From contig CM049315.1 of NCBI GenBank assembly GCA_026874595.1, forward strand, positions 2,114,501-2,178,500: 64,000 nt of DNA, written 5' to 3'. The position numbers and the translations under genes are program-made. Shown piece by piece: positions 48,109 through 63,500 of this stretch. The notes under the pieces were generated by a model. That model was not told where the DNA came from, did not search any database, and saw only the letters and a list, made by a program, of their open reading frames with translations. The stretch comes from Sipunculus nudus (lineage: Eukaryota > Annelida > Sipuncula > Golfingiida > Sipunculidae). The first letter of the stretch is position 1. Each line of letters begins with the position of its first letter.

Positions 48109-48111
<3 letters not shown>

Positions 48112-48582
48112 ATCATCAATAGCATGAGCTTGTTAGATTATCATTACTATTTCTGTACTTTGATTGTATAGAGCTGCAAGAGAAGGTCTGAAATAAGACA
48201 AGCATTTAATCTCTCAAATTTCTGCTTACTTTCTGCTGTATGTCAAGGATACACCATTCTTCGTGTAAATACAGAAAATGAGTTTTTTTTAATGATCAGA
48301 ACAAACATGCTCACGCAATCAATCATGCCAATCAGACATCCGGGTACTATTGACACAAAATGTGAAGCTTTTATGTACTGTATATGTTTGTTTATTCTTG
48401 TATGTCAATATTTGTAATTAAACTATTGAAATATGAATGCGTGGTACTTGTGTAAATGTTTGAACCGTTCTTGTTTCTTCCCAAACTCAGAATACTCTCT
48501 GGAATACTAGGTCAGACAAAGAGAACAAAAATGATAAAATATAGGTCATACATATTTATACAAATCATTTATGATATTAAAC

Positions 48583-51500
48583 CAAAATACTTATGTAAAG
48601 TAGGAAGATAATCAGAAAGTCAAGAAAGTTCATGGAAAATAGAATGAAAAAATAACATAAGGCAAGGACAATATAAAGGCAACAACTAGTAAATGAGAAA
48701 CCATATAATTATATACCAGTAAAATACTTATGTAAAGTAGGAAAAAATCAGAAAGTCAAGAAAGTTCATGGAAAATAGAATGAAAAACTAACATAAGGCA
48801 AGGACAATATAAAGGCAACAACTAGTAAATGAGAAACCATATAATTATATACCAGTAAAATACTTATGTAAAGTAGGAAGATAATCAGAAAGTCAAGAAA
48901 GTTCATGGAAAATAGAATGAAAAACTAACATAAGGCAAGGACAATATAAAGGCAACAACTAGTAAATGAGAAACCATATAATTATATACCAGTAAAATAC
49001 TTATGTAAAGTAGGAAAAAATCAGAAAGTCAAGAAAGTTCATGGAAATTAGAATGAAAAACTAACATAAGGCAAGGACAATATAAAGGCAACAACTAGTA
49101 AATGAGAAACCATAAAATTATATACCAGTAAAATACTTATGTAAAGTAGGAAGATAATCAGAAAGTCAAGAAAGTTCATGGACATTAGAATGAAAAACTA
49201 ACATAAGGCAAGGACAATATAAAGGCAACAACTAGTAAATGAGAAACCATATAATTATATACCAGTAAAATACTTATGTAAAGTAGGAAGATAATCAGAA
49301 AGTCAAGAAAGTTCATGGAAAATAGAATGAAAAACTAACATAAGGCAAGGACAATATAAAGGCAACAACTAGTAAATGAGAAACCATATAATTATATACC
49401 AGTAAAATACTTATGTAAAGTAGGAAGATAATCAGAAAGTCAAGAAAGTTCATGGAAATCAGAATGAAAAACTAACATAAGGCAAGGACAATATAAAGGC
49501 AACAACTAGTAAATGAGAAACCATATAATTATATACCAGTAAAATACTTATGTAAAGTAGGAAGATAATCAGAAAGTCAAGAAAGTTTATGGAAAATAGA
49601 ATGAAAAACTAACATAAGGCAAGGACAAGTAAAATACTTATGTAAAGTAGGAAGATAATCAGAAAGTCAAGAAAGTTCATGGAAAATAGAACGAAAAACT
49701 AACATAAGGCAAGGACAATATAAAGGCAACAACTAGTAAATGAGAAACCATATAATTATATACCAGTAAAATACTTATGTAAAGTAGGAAGATAATCAGA
49801 AAGTCAAGAAAGTTCATGGAAAATAGAATGAAAAACTAACATAAGGCAAGGACAATATAAAGGCAACAACTAGTAAATGAGAAACCATATAATTATATAC
49901 CAGTAAAATACTTTTGTAAAGTAGGAAGATAATCAGAAAGTCAAGAAAGTTCATGGAAATAGAATGAAAAACTAACATAAGGCAAGGACAATATAAAGGC
50001 AACAACTAGTAAATGAGAAACCATATAATTATATACCAGTAAAATACTTATGTAAAGTAGGAAGATAATCAGAAAGTCAAGAAAGTTCATGGAAAATAGA
50101 ATGAAAAACTAACATAAGGCAAGGACAATATAAAGGCAACAACTAGTAAATGAGAAACCATATAATTATATAACAGTAAAATACTTATGTAAAGTAGGAA
50201 GATAATAAGAAAGTCAAGAAAGTTAATGGAAAATAGAATAAAAAACTAACATAAGGCAAGGACAATATAAAGGCAACAACTAGTAAATGAGAAACCATAT
50301 AATTATATACCAGTAAAATACTTATGTAAAGTAGGAAGAAAATCAGAAAGTCAAGAAAGTTCATGGAAAATAGAATGAAAAACTAACATAAGGCAAGGAC
50401 AATATAAAGGCAACAACTAGTAAATGAGAAACCATATAATTATATACCAGTAAAATACTTATGTAAAGTAGGAAGATAATCAGAAAGTCAAGAAAGTTCA
50501 TGGAAAATAGAATGAAAAACTAACATAAGGCAAGGACAATATAAAGGCAACAACTAGTAAATGAGAAACCATATAATTATATACCAGTAAAATACTTATG
50601 TAAAGTAGGAAAAAATCAGAAAGTCAAGAAAGTTCATGGAAATTAGAATGAAAAACTAACATAAGGCAAGGACAATATAAAGGCAACAACTAGTAAATGA
50701 GAAACCATAAAATTATATACCAGTAAAATACTTATGTAAAGTAGGAAGATAATCAGAAAGTCAAGAAAGTTCATGGACATTAGAATGAAAAACTAACATA
50801 AGGCAAGGACAATATAAAGGCAACAACTAGTAAATGAGAAACCATATAATTATATACCAACAAAATACTTATGTAAAGTAGGAAGATAATCAGAAAGTCA
50901 AGAAAGTTCATGGAAAATAGAATGAAAAACTAACATAAGGCAAGGACAATATAAAGGCAACAACTAGTAAATGAGAAACCATATAATTATATACCAGTAA
51001 AATACTTATGTAAAGTAGGAAGATAATCAGAAAGTCAAGAAAGTTCATGGAAATCAGAATGAAAAACTAACATAAGGCAAGGACAATATAAAGGCAACAA
51101 CTAGTAAATGAGAAACCATATAATTAATACCAGTAAAATACTTATGTAAAGTAGGAAGATAATAAGAAAGTCAAGAAAGTTTATGGAAAATAGAATGAAA
51201 AACTAACATAAGGCAAGGACAATATAAAGGCAACAACTAGTAAATGAGAAACCATATAATTATATACCAGTAAAATACTTATGTAAAGTAGGAAGATAAT
51301 CAGAAAGTCAAGAAATTTCATGGAAATTAGAACGAAAAACTAACATAAGGCAAGGACAATATAAAGGCAACAACTAGTAAATGAGAAACCATATAATTAT
51401 ATACCAGTAAAATACTTATGTAAAGTAGGAAGATAATCAGAAAGTCAAGAAAGTTCATGGAAAATAGAATGAAAAACTAACATAAGGCAAGGACAATATA

Positions 51501-54500
51501 AAGGCAACAACTAGTAAATGAGAAACCATATAATTATATACCAGTAAAATACTTATGTAAAGTAGGAAGATAATCAGAAAATCAAGAAAGTTCATGGAAA
51601 ATAGAATGAAAAACTAACATAAGGCAAGGACAATATAAAGGCAACAACTAGTAAATGAGAAACCATATAATTATATACCAGTAAAATACTTTTGTAAAGT
51701 AGGAAGATAATCAGAAAGTCAAGAAAGTTCATGGAAAATAGAATGAAAAAATAACATAAGGCAAGGACAATATAAAGGCAACAACTAGTAAATGAGAAAC
51801 CATATAATTATATACCAGTAAAATACTTATGTAAAGTAGGAAAAAATCAGAAAGTCAAGAAAGTTCATGGAAAATAGAATGAAAAACTAACATAAGGCAA
51901 GGACAATATAAAGGCAACAACTAGTAAATGAGAAACCATATAATTATATACCAGTAAAATACTTATGTAAAGTAGGAAGATAATCAGAAAGTCAAGAAAG
52001 TTCATGGAAAATAGAATGAAAAACTAACATAAGGCAAGGACAATATAAAGGCAACAACTAGTAAATGAGAAACCATATAATTATATACCAGTAAAATACT
52101 TATGTAAAGTAGGAAAAAATCAGAAAGTCAAGAAAGTTCATGGAAAATAGAATGAAAAACTAACATAAGGCAAGGACAATATAAAGGCAACAACTAGTAA
52201 ATGAGAAACCATATAATTATATACCAGTAAAATACTTATGTAAAGTAGGAAGATAATCAGAAAGTCAAGAAAGTTCATGGAAATTAGAACGAAAACTAAC
52301 ATAAGGCAAGGACAATATAAAGGCAACAACTAGTAAATGAGAAACCATATAATTATATACCAGTAAAATACTTATGTAAAGTAGGAAGATAATCAGAAAG
52401 TCAAGAAAGTTCATGGAAAATAGAAAGAAAAACTAACATAAGGCAAGGACAATATAAAGGCAACAACTAGTAAATGAGAAACCATATAATTATATAACAG
52501 TAAAATACTTATGTAAAGTAGGAAGATAATAAGAAAGTCAAGAAAGTTCATGGAAAATAGAATAAAAAACTAACATAAGGCAAGGACAATATAAAGGCAA
52601 CAACTAGTAAATGAGAAACCATATAATTATATACCAGTAAAATACTTATGTAAAGTAGGAAGATAATCAGAAAGTCAAGAAAGTTCATGGAAAATAGAAT
52701 GAAAAACTAACATAAGGCAAGGACAATATAAAGGCAACAACTAGTAAATGAGAAACCATATAATTATATACCAGTAAAATACTTATGTAAAGTAGGAAGA
52801 TAATCAGAAAGTCAAGAAAGTTCATGGAAAATAGAATGAAAAACTAACATAAGGCAAAGACAAGTAAAATACTTATGTAAAGTAGGAAGATAATCAGAAA
52901 GTCAAGAAAGTTCATGGAAAATAGAACGAAAAACTAACATAAGGCAAGGACAATATAAAGGCAACAACTAGTAAATGAGAAACCATATAATTATATACCA
53001 ATAAAATACTTATGTAAAGTAGGAAGATAATTTAGAAAGTCAAGAAAGTTCATGGAAATTAGAATGAAAAACTAACATAAGGCAAGGACAATTTAAAGGC
53101 AACAACTAGTAAATGAGAAACCATATAATTATATACCAGTAAAATACTTATGTAAAGTAGGAAGATAATCAGAAAGTCAAGAAAGTTTATGGAAAAGAGA
53201 ATGAAAAACTAACATAAGGCAAAGACAAGTAAAATACTTATGTAAAGTAGGAAGATAATCAGAAAGTCAAGAAAGTTCATGGATAATAGAACGAAAAACT
53301 AACATAAGGCAAGGACAATATAAAGGCAACAACTAGTAAATGAGAAATTATATAATTATATACCAGTAAAATACTTATGTAAAGTAGGAAGATAATCAGA
53401 AAGTCAAGAAAGTTCATGGAAAATAGAATGAAAAACTAACATAAGGCAAAGACAAGTAAAATACTTATGTAAAGTAGGAAGATAATCAGAAAGTCAAGAA
53501 AGTTCATGGAAATTAGAACGAAAAACTAACATAAGGCAAGGACAATATAAAGGCAACAACTAGTAAATGAGAAACCATATAATTATATACCAGTAAAATA
53601 CTTATGTAAAGTAGGAAGATAATCAGAAAGTCAAGAAAGTTCATGGAAAATAGAATGAAAAACTAACATAAGGCAAGGACAATATAAAGGCAACAACTAG
53701 TAAATGAGAAACCATATAATTATATAACAGTAAAATACTTATGTAAAGTAGGAAGATAATAAGAAAGTCAAGAAAGTTAATGGAAAATAGAATAAAAAAC
53801 TAACATAAGGCAAGGACAATATAAAGGCAACAACTAGTAAATGAGAAACCATATAATTATATACCAGTAAAATACTTATGTAAAGTAGGAAGAAAATCAG
53901 AAAGTCAAGAAAGTTCATGGAAAATAGAATGAAAAACTAACATAAGGCAAGGACAATATAAAGGCAACAACTAGTAAATGAGAAACCATATAATTATATA
54001 CCAGTAAAATACTTATGTAAAGTAGGAAGATAATCAGAAAGTCAAGAAAGTTCATGGAAAATAGAATGAAAAACTAACATAAGGCAAGGACAATATAAAG
54101 GCAACAACTAGTAAATGAGAAACCATATAATTATATACCAGTAAAATACTTATGTAAAGTAGGAAAAAATCAGAAAGTCAAGAAAGTTCATGGAAATTAG
54201 AATGAAAAACTAACATAAGGCAAGGACAATATAAAGGCAACAACTAGTAAATGAGAAACCATAAAATTATATACCAGTAAAATACTTATGTAAAGTAGGA
54301 AGATAATCAGAAAGTCAAGAAAGTTCATGGACATTAGAATGAAAAACTAACATAAGGCAAGGACAATATAAAGGCAACAACTAGTAAATGAGAAACCATA
54401 TAATTATATACCAACAAAATACTTATGTAAAGTAGGAAGATAATCAGAAAGTCAAGAAAGTTCATGGAAAATAGAATGAAAAACTAACATAAGGCAAGGA

Positions 54501-57500
54501 CAATATAAAGGCAACAACTAGTAAATGAGAAACCATATAATTATATACCAGTAAAATACTTATGTAAAGTAGGAAGATAATCAGAAAGTCAAGAAAGTTC
54601 ATGGAAATCAGAATGAAAAACTAACATAAGGCAAGGACAATATAAAGGCAACAACTAGTAAATGAGAAACCATATAATTAATACCAGTAAAATACTTATG
54701 TAAAGTAGGAAGATAATAAGAAAGTCAAGAAAGTTTATGGAAAATAGAATGAAAAACTAACATAAGGCAAGGACAAGTAAAATACTTATGTAAAGTAGGA
54801 AGATAATCAGAAAGTCAAGAAAGTTCATGGAAAATAGAACGAAAAACTAACATAAGGCAAGGACAATATAAAGGCAACAACTAGTAAATGAGAAACCATA
54901 TAATTATATACCAGTAAAATACTTATGTAAAGTAGGAAGATAATCAGAAAATCAAGAAAGTTCATGGAAAATAGAATGAAAAACTAACATAAGGCAAGGA
55001 CAATATAAAGGCAACAACTAGTAAATGAGAAACCATATAATTATATACCAGTAAAATACTTTTGTAAAGTAGGAAGATAATCAGAAAGTCAAGAAAGTTC
55101 ATGGAAAATAGAATGAAAAAATAACATAAGGCAAGGACAATATAAAGGCAACAACTAGTAAATGAGAAACCATATAATTATATACCAGTAAAATACTTAT
55201 GTAAAGTAGGAAAAAATCAGAAAGTCAAGAAAGTTCATGGAAAATAGAATGAAAAACTAACATAAGGCAAGGACAATATAAAGGCAACAACTAGTAAATG
55301 AGAAACCATATAATTATATACCAGTAAAATACTTATGTAAAGTAGGAAGATAATCAGAAAGTCAAGAAAGTTCATGGAAAATAGAATGAAAAACTAACAT
55401 AAGGCAAGGACAATATAAAGGCAACAACTAGTAAATGAGAAACCATATAATTATATACCAGTAAAATACTTATGTAAAGTAGGAAAAAATCAGAAAGTCA
55501 AGAAAGTTCATGGAAAATAGAATGAAAAACTAACATAAGGCAAGGACAATATAAAGGCAACAACTAGTAAATGAGAAACCATATAATTATATACCAGTAA
55601 AATACTTATGTAAAGTAGGAAGATAATCAGAAAGTCAAGAAAGTTCATGGAAATTAGAACGAAAACTAACATAAGGCAAGGACAATATAAAGGCAACAAC
55701 TAGTAAATGAGAAACCATATAATTATATACCAGTAAAATACTTATGTAAAGTAGGAAGATAATCAGAAAGTCAAGAAAGTTCATGGAAAATAGAAAGAAA
55801 AACTAACATAAGGCAAGGACAATATAAAGGCAACAACTAGTAAATGAGAAACCATATAATTATATACCAGTAAAATACTTATGTAAAGTAGGAAGATAAT
55901 CAGAAAGTCAAGAAAGTTCATGGAAATTAGAATGAAAAACTAACATAAGGCAAGGACAATATAAAGGCAACAACTAGTAAATGAGAAACCATATAATTAT
56001 ATACCAGTAACATACTTATGTAAAGTAGGATGATAATAAGAAAGTCAAGAAAGTTCATGGAAAATAGAACGAAAAACTAACATAAGGCAAGGACAATATA
56101 AAGGCAACAACTAGTAAATGAGAAACCATATAATTATATAACAGTAAAATACTTATGTAAAGTAGGAAGATAATAAGAAAGTCAAGAAAGTTCATGGAAA
56201 ATAGAATAAAAAACTAACATAAGGCAAGGACAATATAAAGGCAACAACTAGTAAATGAGAAACCATATAATTATATACCAGTAAAATACTTATGTAAAGT
56301 AGGAAGATAATCAGAAAGTCAAGAAAGTTCATGGAAAATAGAATGAAAAACTAACATAAGGCAAGGACAATATAAAGGCAACAACTAGTAAATGAGAAAC
56401 CATATAATTATATACCAGTAAAATACTTATGTAAAGTAGGAAGATAATCAGAAAGTCAAGAAAGTTCATGGAAAATAGAATGAAAAACTAACATAAGGCA
56501 AAGACAAGTAAAATACTTATGTAAAGTAGGAAGATAATCAGAAAGTCAAGAAAGTTCATGGAAAATAGAACGAAAAACTAACATAAGGCAAGGACAATAT
56601 AAAGGCAACAACTAGTAAATGAGAAACCATATAATTATATACCAATAAAATACTTATGTAAAGTAGGAAGATAATTTAGAAAGTCAAGAAAGTTCATGGA
56701 AATTAGAATGAAAAACTAACATAAGGCAAGGACAATTTAAAAGCAACAACTAGTAAATGAGAAACCATATAATTATATACCAGTAAAATACTTATGTAAA
56801 GTAGGAAGATAATCAGAAAGTCAAGAAAGTTTATGGAAAAGAGAATGAAAAACTAACATAAGGCAAAGACAAGTAAAATACTTATGTAAAGTAGGAAGAT
56901 AATCAGAAAGTCAAGAAAGTTCATGGATAATAGAACGAAAAACTAACATAAGGCAAGGACAATATAAAGGCAACAACTAGTAAATGAGAAATTATATAAT
57001 TATATACCAGTAAAATACTTATGTAAAGTAGGAAGATAATCAGAAAGTCAAGAAAGTTCATGGAAAATAGAATGAAAAACTAACATAAGGCAAAGACAAG
57101 TAAAATACTTATGTAAAGTAGGAAGATAATCAGAAAGTCAAGAAAGTTCATGGAAATTAGAACGAAAAACTAACATAAGGCAAGGACAATATAAAGGCAA
57201 CAACTAGTAAATGAGAAACCATATAATTATATACCAGTAAAATACTTAAGTAAAGTAGGAAGATAATCAGAAAGTCAAGAAAGTTCATGGAAATTAGAAC
57301 GAAAAACTAACATTAGGCAAGGACAATATAAAGGCAACAACTAGTAAATGAGAAACCATATAATTATATACCAGTAAAATACTTACGTAAAGTAGGAAGA
57401 TAATCAGAAAGTCAAGAAAGTTCATGGAAAATAGAATGAAAAACTAACATAAGGCAAGGACAAAATAAAGGCAACAACTAGTAAATGAGAAACCATATAA

Positions 57501-60500
57501 TTATATACCAGTAAAATACTTTTGTAAAGTAGGAAGATAATCAGAAAGTCAAGAAAGTTCATGGAAAATAGAATGAGAAACTAACATAAAGCAAGGACAA
57601 TATAAAGGCAACAACTAGTTAATGAGAAACCATATAATTATATACCAGTAAAATACTTATGTAAAGTAGGAAGATAATCAGAAAGTCAAGAAAGTTCATG
57701 GAAAATAGAATGAAAAACTAACATAAGGCAAAGACAAGTAAAATACTTATGTAAAGTAGGAAGATAATCAGAAAGTCAAGAAAGTTCATGGAAATTAGAA
57801 CGAAAAACTAACATAAGACAAGGACAATATAAAGGCAACAACTAGTAAATGAGAAACCATATAATTATATACCAGTAAAATACTTATGTAAAGTAGGAAG
57901 ATAATCAGAAAGTCAAGAAAGTTCATGGAAATTAGAACGAAAAACTAACATTAGGCAAGGACAATATAAAGGCAACAACTAGTAAATGAGAAACCATATA
58001 ATTATATACCAGTAAAATACTTATGTAAAGTAGGAAGATAATCAGAAAGTCAAGAAAGTTCATGGAAAATAGAATAAAAAACTAACATAAGGCAAGGACA
58101 ATATAAAGGCAACAACTAGTAAATGAGAAATCATATAATTATATACCAGTAAAATACTTATGTAAAGTAGGAAGATAATCAGAAAGTCAAGAAAGTTCAT
58201 GGAAAATAGAATGAAAAAATAACATAAGGCAAGGACAATATAAAGGCAACAACTAGTAAATGAGAAACCATATAATTATATACCAGTAAAATACTTATGT
58301 AAAGTAGGAAGATAATCAGAAAGTCAAGAAAGTTCATGGAAAATAGAATGAAAAACTAACATAAGGCAAGGCCAATATAAAGGCAACAACTAGTAAATGA
58401 GAAACTATATAATTATATACCAGTAAAATACTTATGTAAAGTAGGAAGATAATCAGAAAGTCAAGAAAGTTCATGGAAAATAGAATGAAAAACTAACATA
58501 AGGCAAGGACAATATAAAGGCAACAACTAGTAAATGAGAAACCATATAATTATATACCAGTAAAATACATATGTAAAGTAGGAAGATAATCAGAAAGTCA
58601 AGAAAGTTCATGGAAAATAGAATAAAAAACTAACATAAGGCAAGGACAATATAAAGGCAACAACTAGTAAATGAGAAACCATATAATTATATACCAGTAA
58701 AATACTTATGTAAAGTAGGAAGATAATCAGAAAGTCAAGAAAGTTCATGGAAAATAGAATGAAAAACTAACATAAGGCAAGGACAATATAAAGGCAACAA
58801 CTAGTAAATGAGAAACCATATAATTATATACCAGTAAAATACTTATGTAAAGTAGGAAGATAATCAGAAAGTCAAGAAAGTTCATGGAAAATAGAATGAA
58901 AAACTAACATAAGGCAAGGACAATATAAAGGCAACAACTAGTAAATGAGAAACCATATAATTATATACCAGTAAAATACTTATGTAAAGTAGGAAGATAA
59001 TCAGAAAGTCAAGAAAGTTCATGGAAATTAGAATGAAAAACTAACATAAGGCAAGGACAATATAAAGGCAACAATTAGTAAATGAGAAACCATATAATTA
59101 TATACCAGTAAAATACTTATGTAAAGTAGGAAGATAATCAGAAAGTCAAGAAAGTTCATGGAAAATAGAATGAAAAACTAACATAAGGCAAGGACAATAT
59201 AAAGGCAACAACTAGTAAATGAGAAACCATATAATTATATACCAGTAAAATACTTATGTAAATTAGGAAGATAATCAGAAAGTCAAGAAAGTTCATGGAA
59301 AATAGAATGAAAAACTAACATAAGGCAAGGACAATATAAAGGCAACAACTAGTAAATGAGAAACCATAAAATTATATACCAGTAAAATACTTATGTAAAG
59401 TAGGAAGATAATCAGAAAGTCAAGAAAGTTCATGGAAAATAGAATGAAAAACTAACATAAGGCAAGGACAATATAAAGGCAACAACTAGTAAATGAGAAA
59501 CCATATAATTATATACCAGTAAAATACTTATGTAAAGTAGGAAGATAATCAGAAAGTCAAGAAAGTTTATGGAAAATAGAATGAAAAACTAACATAAGGC
59601 AAAGACAAGTAAAATACTTATGTAAAGTAGGAAGATAATCAGAAAGTCAAGAAAGTTCATGGAAAATAGAACGAAAAACTAACATAAGGCAAGGACAATA
59701 TAAAGGCAACAACTAGTAAATGAGAAACCATATAATTATATACCAGTAAAATACTTATGTAAAGTAGGAAGATAATCAGAAAGTCAAGAAAGTTCATGGA
59801 AAATAGAATGAAAAACTAACATAAGGCAAGGACAATATAAAGGCAACAACTAGTAAATGAGAAACCATATAATTATATACCAGTAAAATACTTATGTAAA
59901 GTAGGAAGATAATCAGAAAGTCAAGAAAGTTCATGGAAAATAGAATAAAAAACTAACATAAGGCAAGGACAATATAAAGGCAACAACTAGTAAATGAGAA
60001 ACCATATAATTATATACCAGTAAAATACTTATGTAAAGTAGGAAGATAATCAGAAAGTCAAGAAAGTTTATGGAAAAGAGAATGAAAAACTAACATAAGG
60101 CAAAGACAAGTAAAATACTTATGTAAAGTAGGAAGATAATCAGAAAGTCAAGAAAGTTCATGGAAAATAGAACGAAAAACTAACATAAGGCAAGGACAAT
60201 ATAAAGGCAACAACTAGTAAATGAGAAATTATATAATTATATACCAGTAAAATACTTATGTAAAGTAGGAAGATAATCAGAAAGTCAAGACAGTTTATGG
60301 AAAATAGAATGAAAAACTAACATAAGGCAAGGACAAGTAAAATACTTATGAAAAGTAGGAAGATAATCAGAAAGTCAAGAAAGTTCATGGAAAATAGAAC
60401 GAAAAACTAACATAAGGCAAGGACAATATAAAGGCAACAACTAGTAAATGAGAAACCATATAATTATATACCAGTAAAATACTTATGTAAAGTAGGAAGA

Positions 60501-63500
60501 TAATCAGAAAGTCAAGAAAGTTCATGGAAAATAGAATGAAAAACTAACATAAGGCAAGGACAATATAAAGGCAACAACTAGTAAATGAGAAACCATATAA
60601 TTATATACCAGTAAAAAACTTATGTAAAGTAGGAAGATAATCAGAAAGTCAAGAAAGTTCATGGAAAATAGAATGAAAAACTAACATAAGGCAAAGACAA
60701 GTAAAATACTTATGTAAAGTAGGAAGATAATCAGAAAGTCAAGAAAGTTCATGGAAATTAGAACGAAAAACTAACATAAGGCAAGGACAATATAAAGGCA
60801 ACAACTAGTAAATGAGAAACCATAAAATTATATACCAGTAAAATACTTATGTAAAGTAGGAAGATAATCAGAAAGTCAAGAAAGTTCATGGACATTAGAA
60901 TGAAAAACTAACATAAGGCAAGGACAATATAAAGGCAACAACTAGTAAATGAGAAACCGTATAATTATATACCAGTAAAATACTTATGTAAAGTAGGAAG
61001 ATAATCAGAAAGTCAAGAAAGTTCATGGAAAATAGAATGAAAAACTAACATAAGGCAAGGACAATATAAAGGCAACAACTAGTAAATGAGAAACCATATA
61101 ATTATATACCAGTAAAATACTTATGTAAAGTAGGAAGATAATCAGAAAGTCAAGAAAGTTCATGGAAAATAGAATAAAAAACTAACATAAGGCAAGGACA
61201 ATATAAAGGCAACAACTAGTAAATGAGAAACCATATAATTATATACCAGTAAAATACTTATGTAAAGTCGGAAGATAATCAGAAAGTCAAGAAAGTTCAT
61301 GGAAAATAGAATGAAAAACTAACATAAGGCAAGGACAATATAAAGGCAACAACTAGTAAATGAGAAACCATATAATTATATACCAGTAAAATACTTATGT
61401 AAAGTAGGAAGATAATCAGAAAGTCAAGAAAGTTCATGGAAAATAGAATGAAAAACTAACATAAGGCACGGACAATATAAAGGCAACAACTAGTAAATGA
61501 GAAACCATATAATTATATACCAGTAAAATACTTATGTAAAGTAGGAAGATAATCAGAAAGTCAAGAAAGTTCATGGAAAATAGAATGAAAAACTAACATA
61601 AGGCAAGGACAATATAAAGGCAACAACTAGTAAATGAGAAACCATATAATTATATACCAGTAAAATACTTATGTAAAGCAGGAAGATAATCAGAAAGTCA
61701 AGAAAGTTCATGGAAAATAGAATAAAAAACTAACATAAGGCAAGGACAATATAAAGGCAACAACTAGTAAATGAGAAACCATATAATTATATACCAGTAA
61801 AATACTTATGTAAAGTAGGAAGATAATCAGAAAGTCAAGAAAGTTCATGGAAATTAGAATGAAAAACTAACATAAGGCAAGGACAATATAAAGGCAACAA
61901 CTAGTAAATGAGAAACCATATAATTATATACCAGTAAAATACTTATGTAAAGTAGGAAGATAATCAGAAAGTCAAGAAAGTTCATGGAAAATAGAATGAA
62001 AAACTAACATAAGGCAAGGACAGTATAAAGGCAACAACTAGTAAATGAGAAACCATATAATTATATACCAGTAAAATACTTATGTAAAGTAGGAAGATAA
62101 TCAGAAAGTCAAGAAAGTTCATGGAAAATAGAATGAAAAACTAACATAAGGCAAGGACAGTATAAAGGCAACAACTAGTAAATGAGAAACCATATAATTA
62201 TATACCAGTAAAATACTTATGTATAGTAGGAAAAAATCAGAAAGTCAAGAAAGTTCATGGAAATTAGAATGAAAAACTAACATAAGGCAAGGACAATATA
62301 AAGGCAACAACTAGTAAATGAGAAACCATATAATTATATACCAGTAAAATACTTATGTAAAGTAGGAAGATAATCAGAAAGTCAAGAAAGTTCATGGAAA
62401 ATAGAATGAAAAACTAACATAAGGCAAGGACAATATAAAGGCAACAACTAGTAAATGAGAAACCATATAATTATATACCAGTAAAATACTTATGTAAAGT
62501 AGGAAGATAATCAGAAAGTCAAGAATGTTCATGGAAAATAGAATGAAAAACTAACATAAGGCAAGGACAATATAAAGGCAACAACTAGTAAATGAGAAAC
62601 CATATAATTATATACCAGTAAAATACTTATGTAAAGTAGAAAGATAATCAGAAATTCAAGAAAGTTCATGGAAAATAGAATAAAAAACTAACATAAGGCA
62701 AGGACAATATAAAGGCAACAACTAGTAAATGAGAAACCATATAATTATATACCAGTAAAATACTTATGTAAAGTAGGAAGATAATCAGAAAGTCAAGAAA
62801 GTTCATGGAAATTAGAATGAAAAACTAACATAAGGCAAGGACAATATAAAGGCAACAACTAGTAAATGAGAAACCATATAATTATATACCAGTAAAATAC
62901 TTATGTAAAGTAGGAAGATAATCAGAAAGTCAAGAAAGTTCATGGAAAATAGAATGAAAAACTAACATAAGGCAAGGACAGTATAAAGGCAACAACTAAT
63001 AAATGAGAAACCATATAATTATATACCAGTAAAATACTTATGTAAAGTAGGAAGATAATCAGAAAGTCAAGAAAGTTCATGGAAAATAGAATGAAAAACT
63101 AACATAAGGCAAGGACAGTATAAAGGCAACAACTAGTAAATGAGAAACCATATAATTATATACCAGTAAAATACTTATGTAAAGTAGGAAAAAATCAGAA
63201 AGTCAAGAAAGTTCATGGAAATTAGAATGAAAAACTAACATAAGGCAAGGACAATATAAAGGCAACAACTAGTAAATGAGAAACAATATAATTATATCAG
63301 TAAAATACTTATGTAAAGTAGGAAGATAATCAGAAAGTCAAGAAAGTTCATGGAAAATAGAATGAAAAACTAACATAAGGCAAGGACAGTATAAAGGCAA
63401 CAACTAGTAAATGAGAAACCATATAATTATATACCAGTAAAATACTTATGTAAAGTAGGAAGATAATCAGAAGTCAAGAAAGTTCATGGAAAATAGAATG

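Larger units (their letters stand above)
43608..48582. other. Unannotated region, about 5 kb, with microsatellites
   Basis: Contains TA runs and a 38-bp repeat (listed separately). A segment at about 45,130-45,190, read on the minus strand, has a cacgtttgatctccag word faintly like a decayed tRNA B box, but it is too weak to call as a SINE. Overlapping ORFs on both strands at 47,295-47,567 lack domains. Nothing else is supported. Confidence 0.45.

Noticed and set aside
49814-55699. Recurrent 63-codon minus-strand hydrophobic ORF (three copies)
   Set aside because: It arises from successive 137-bp satellite units with small indels; the copies are repeats of the array, not a gene family.
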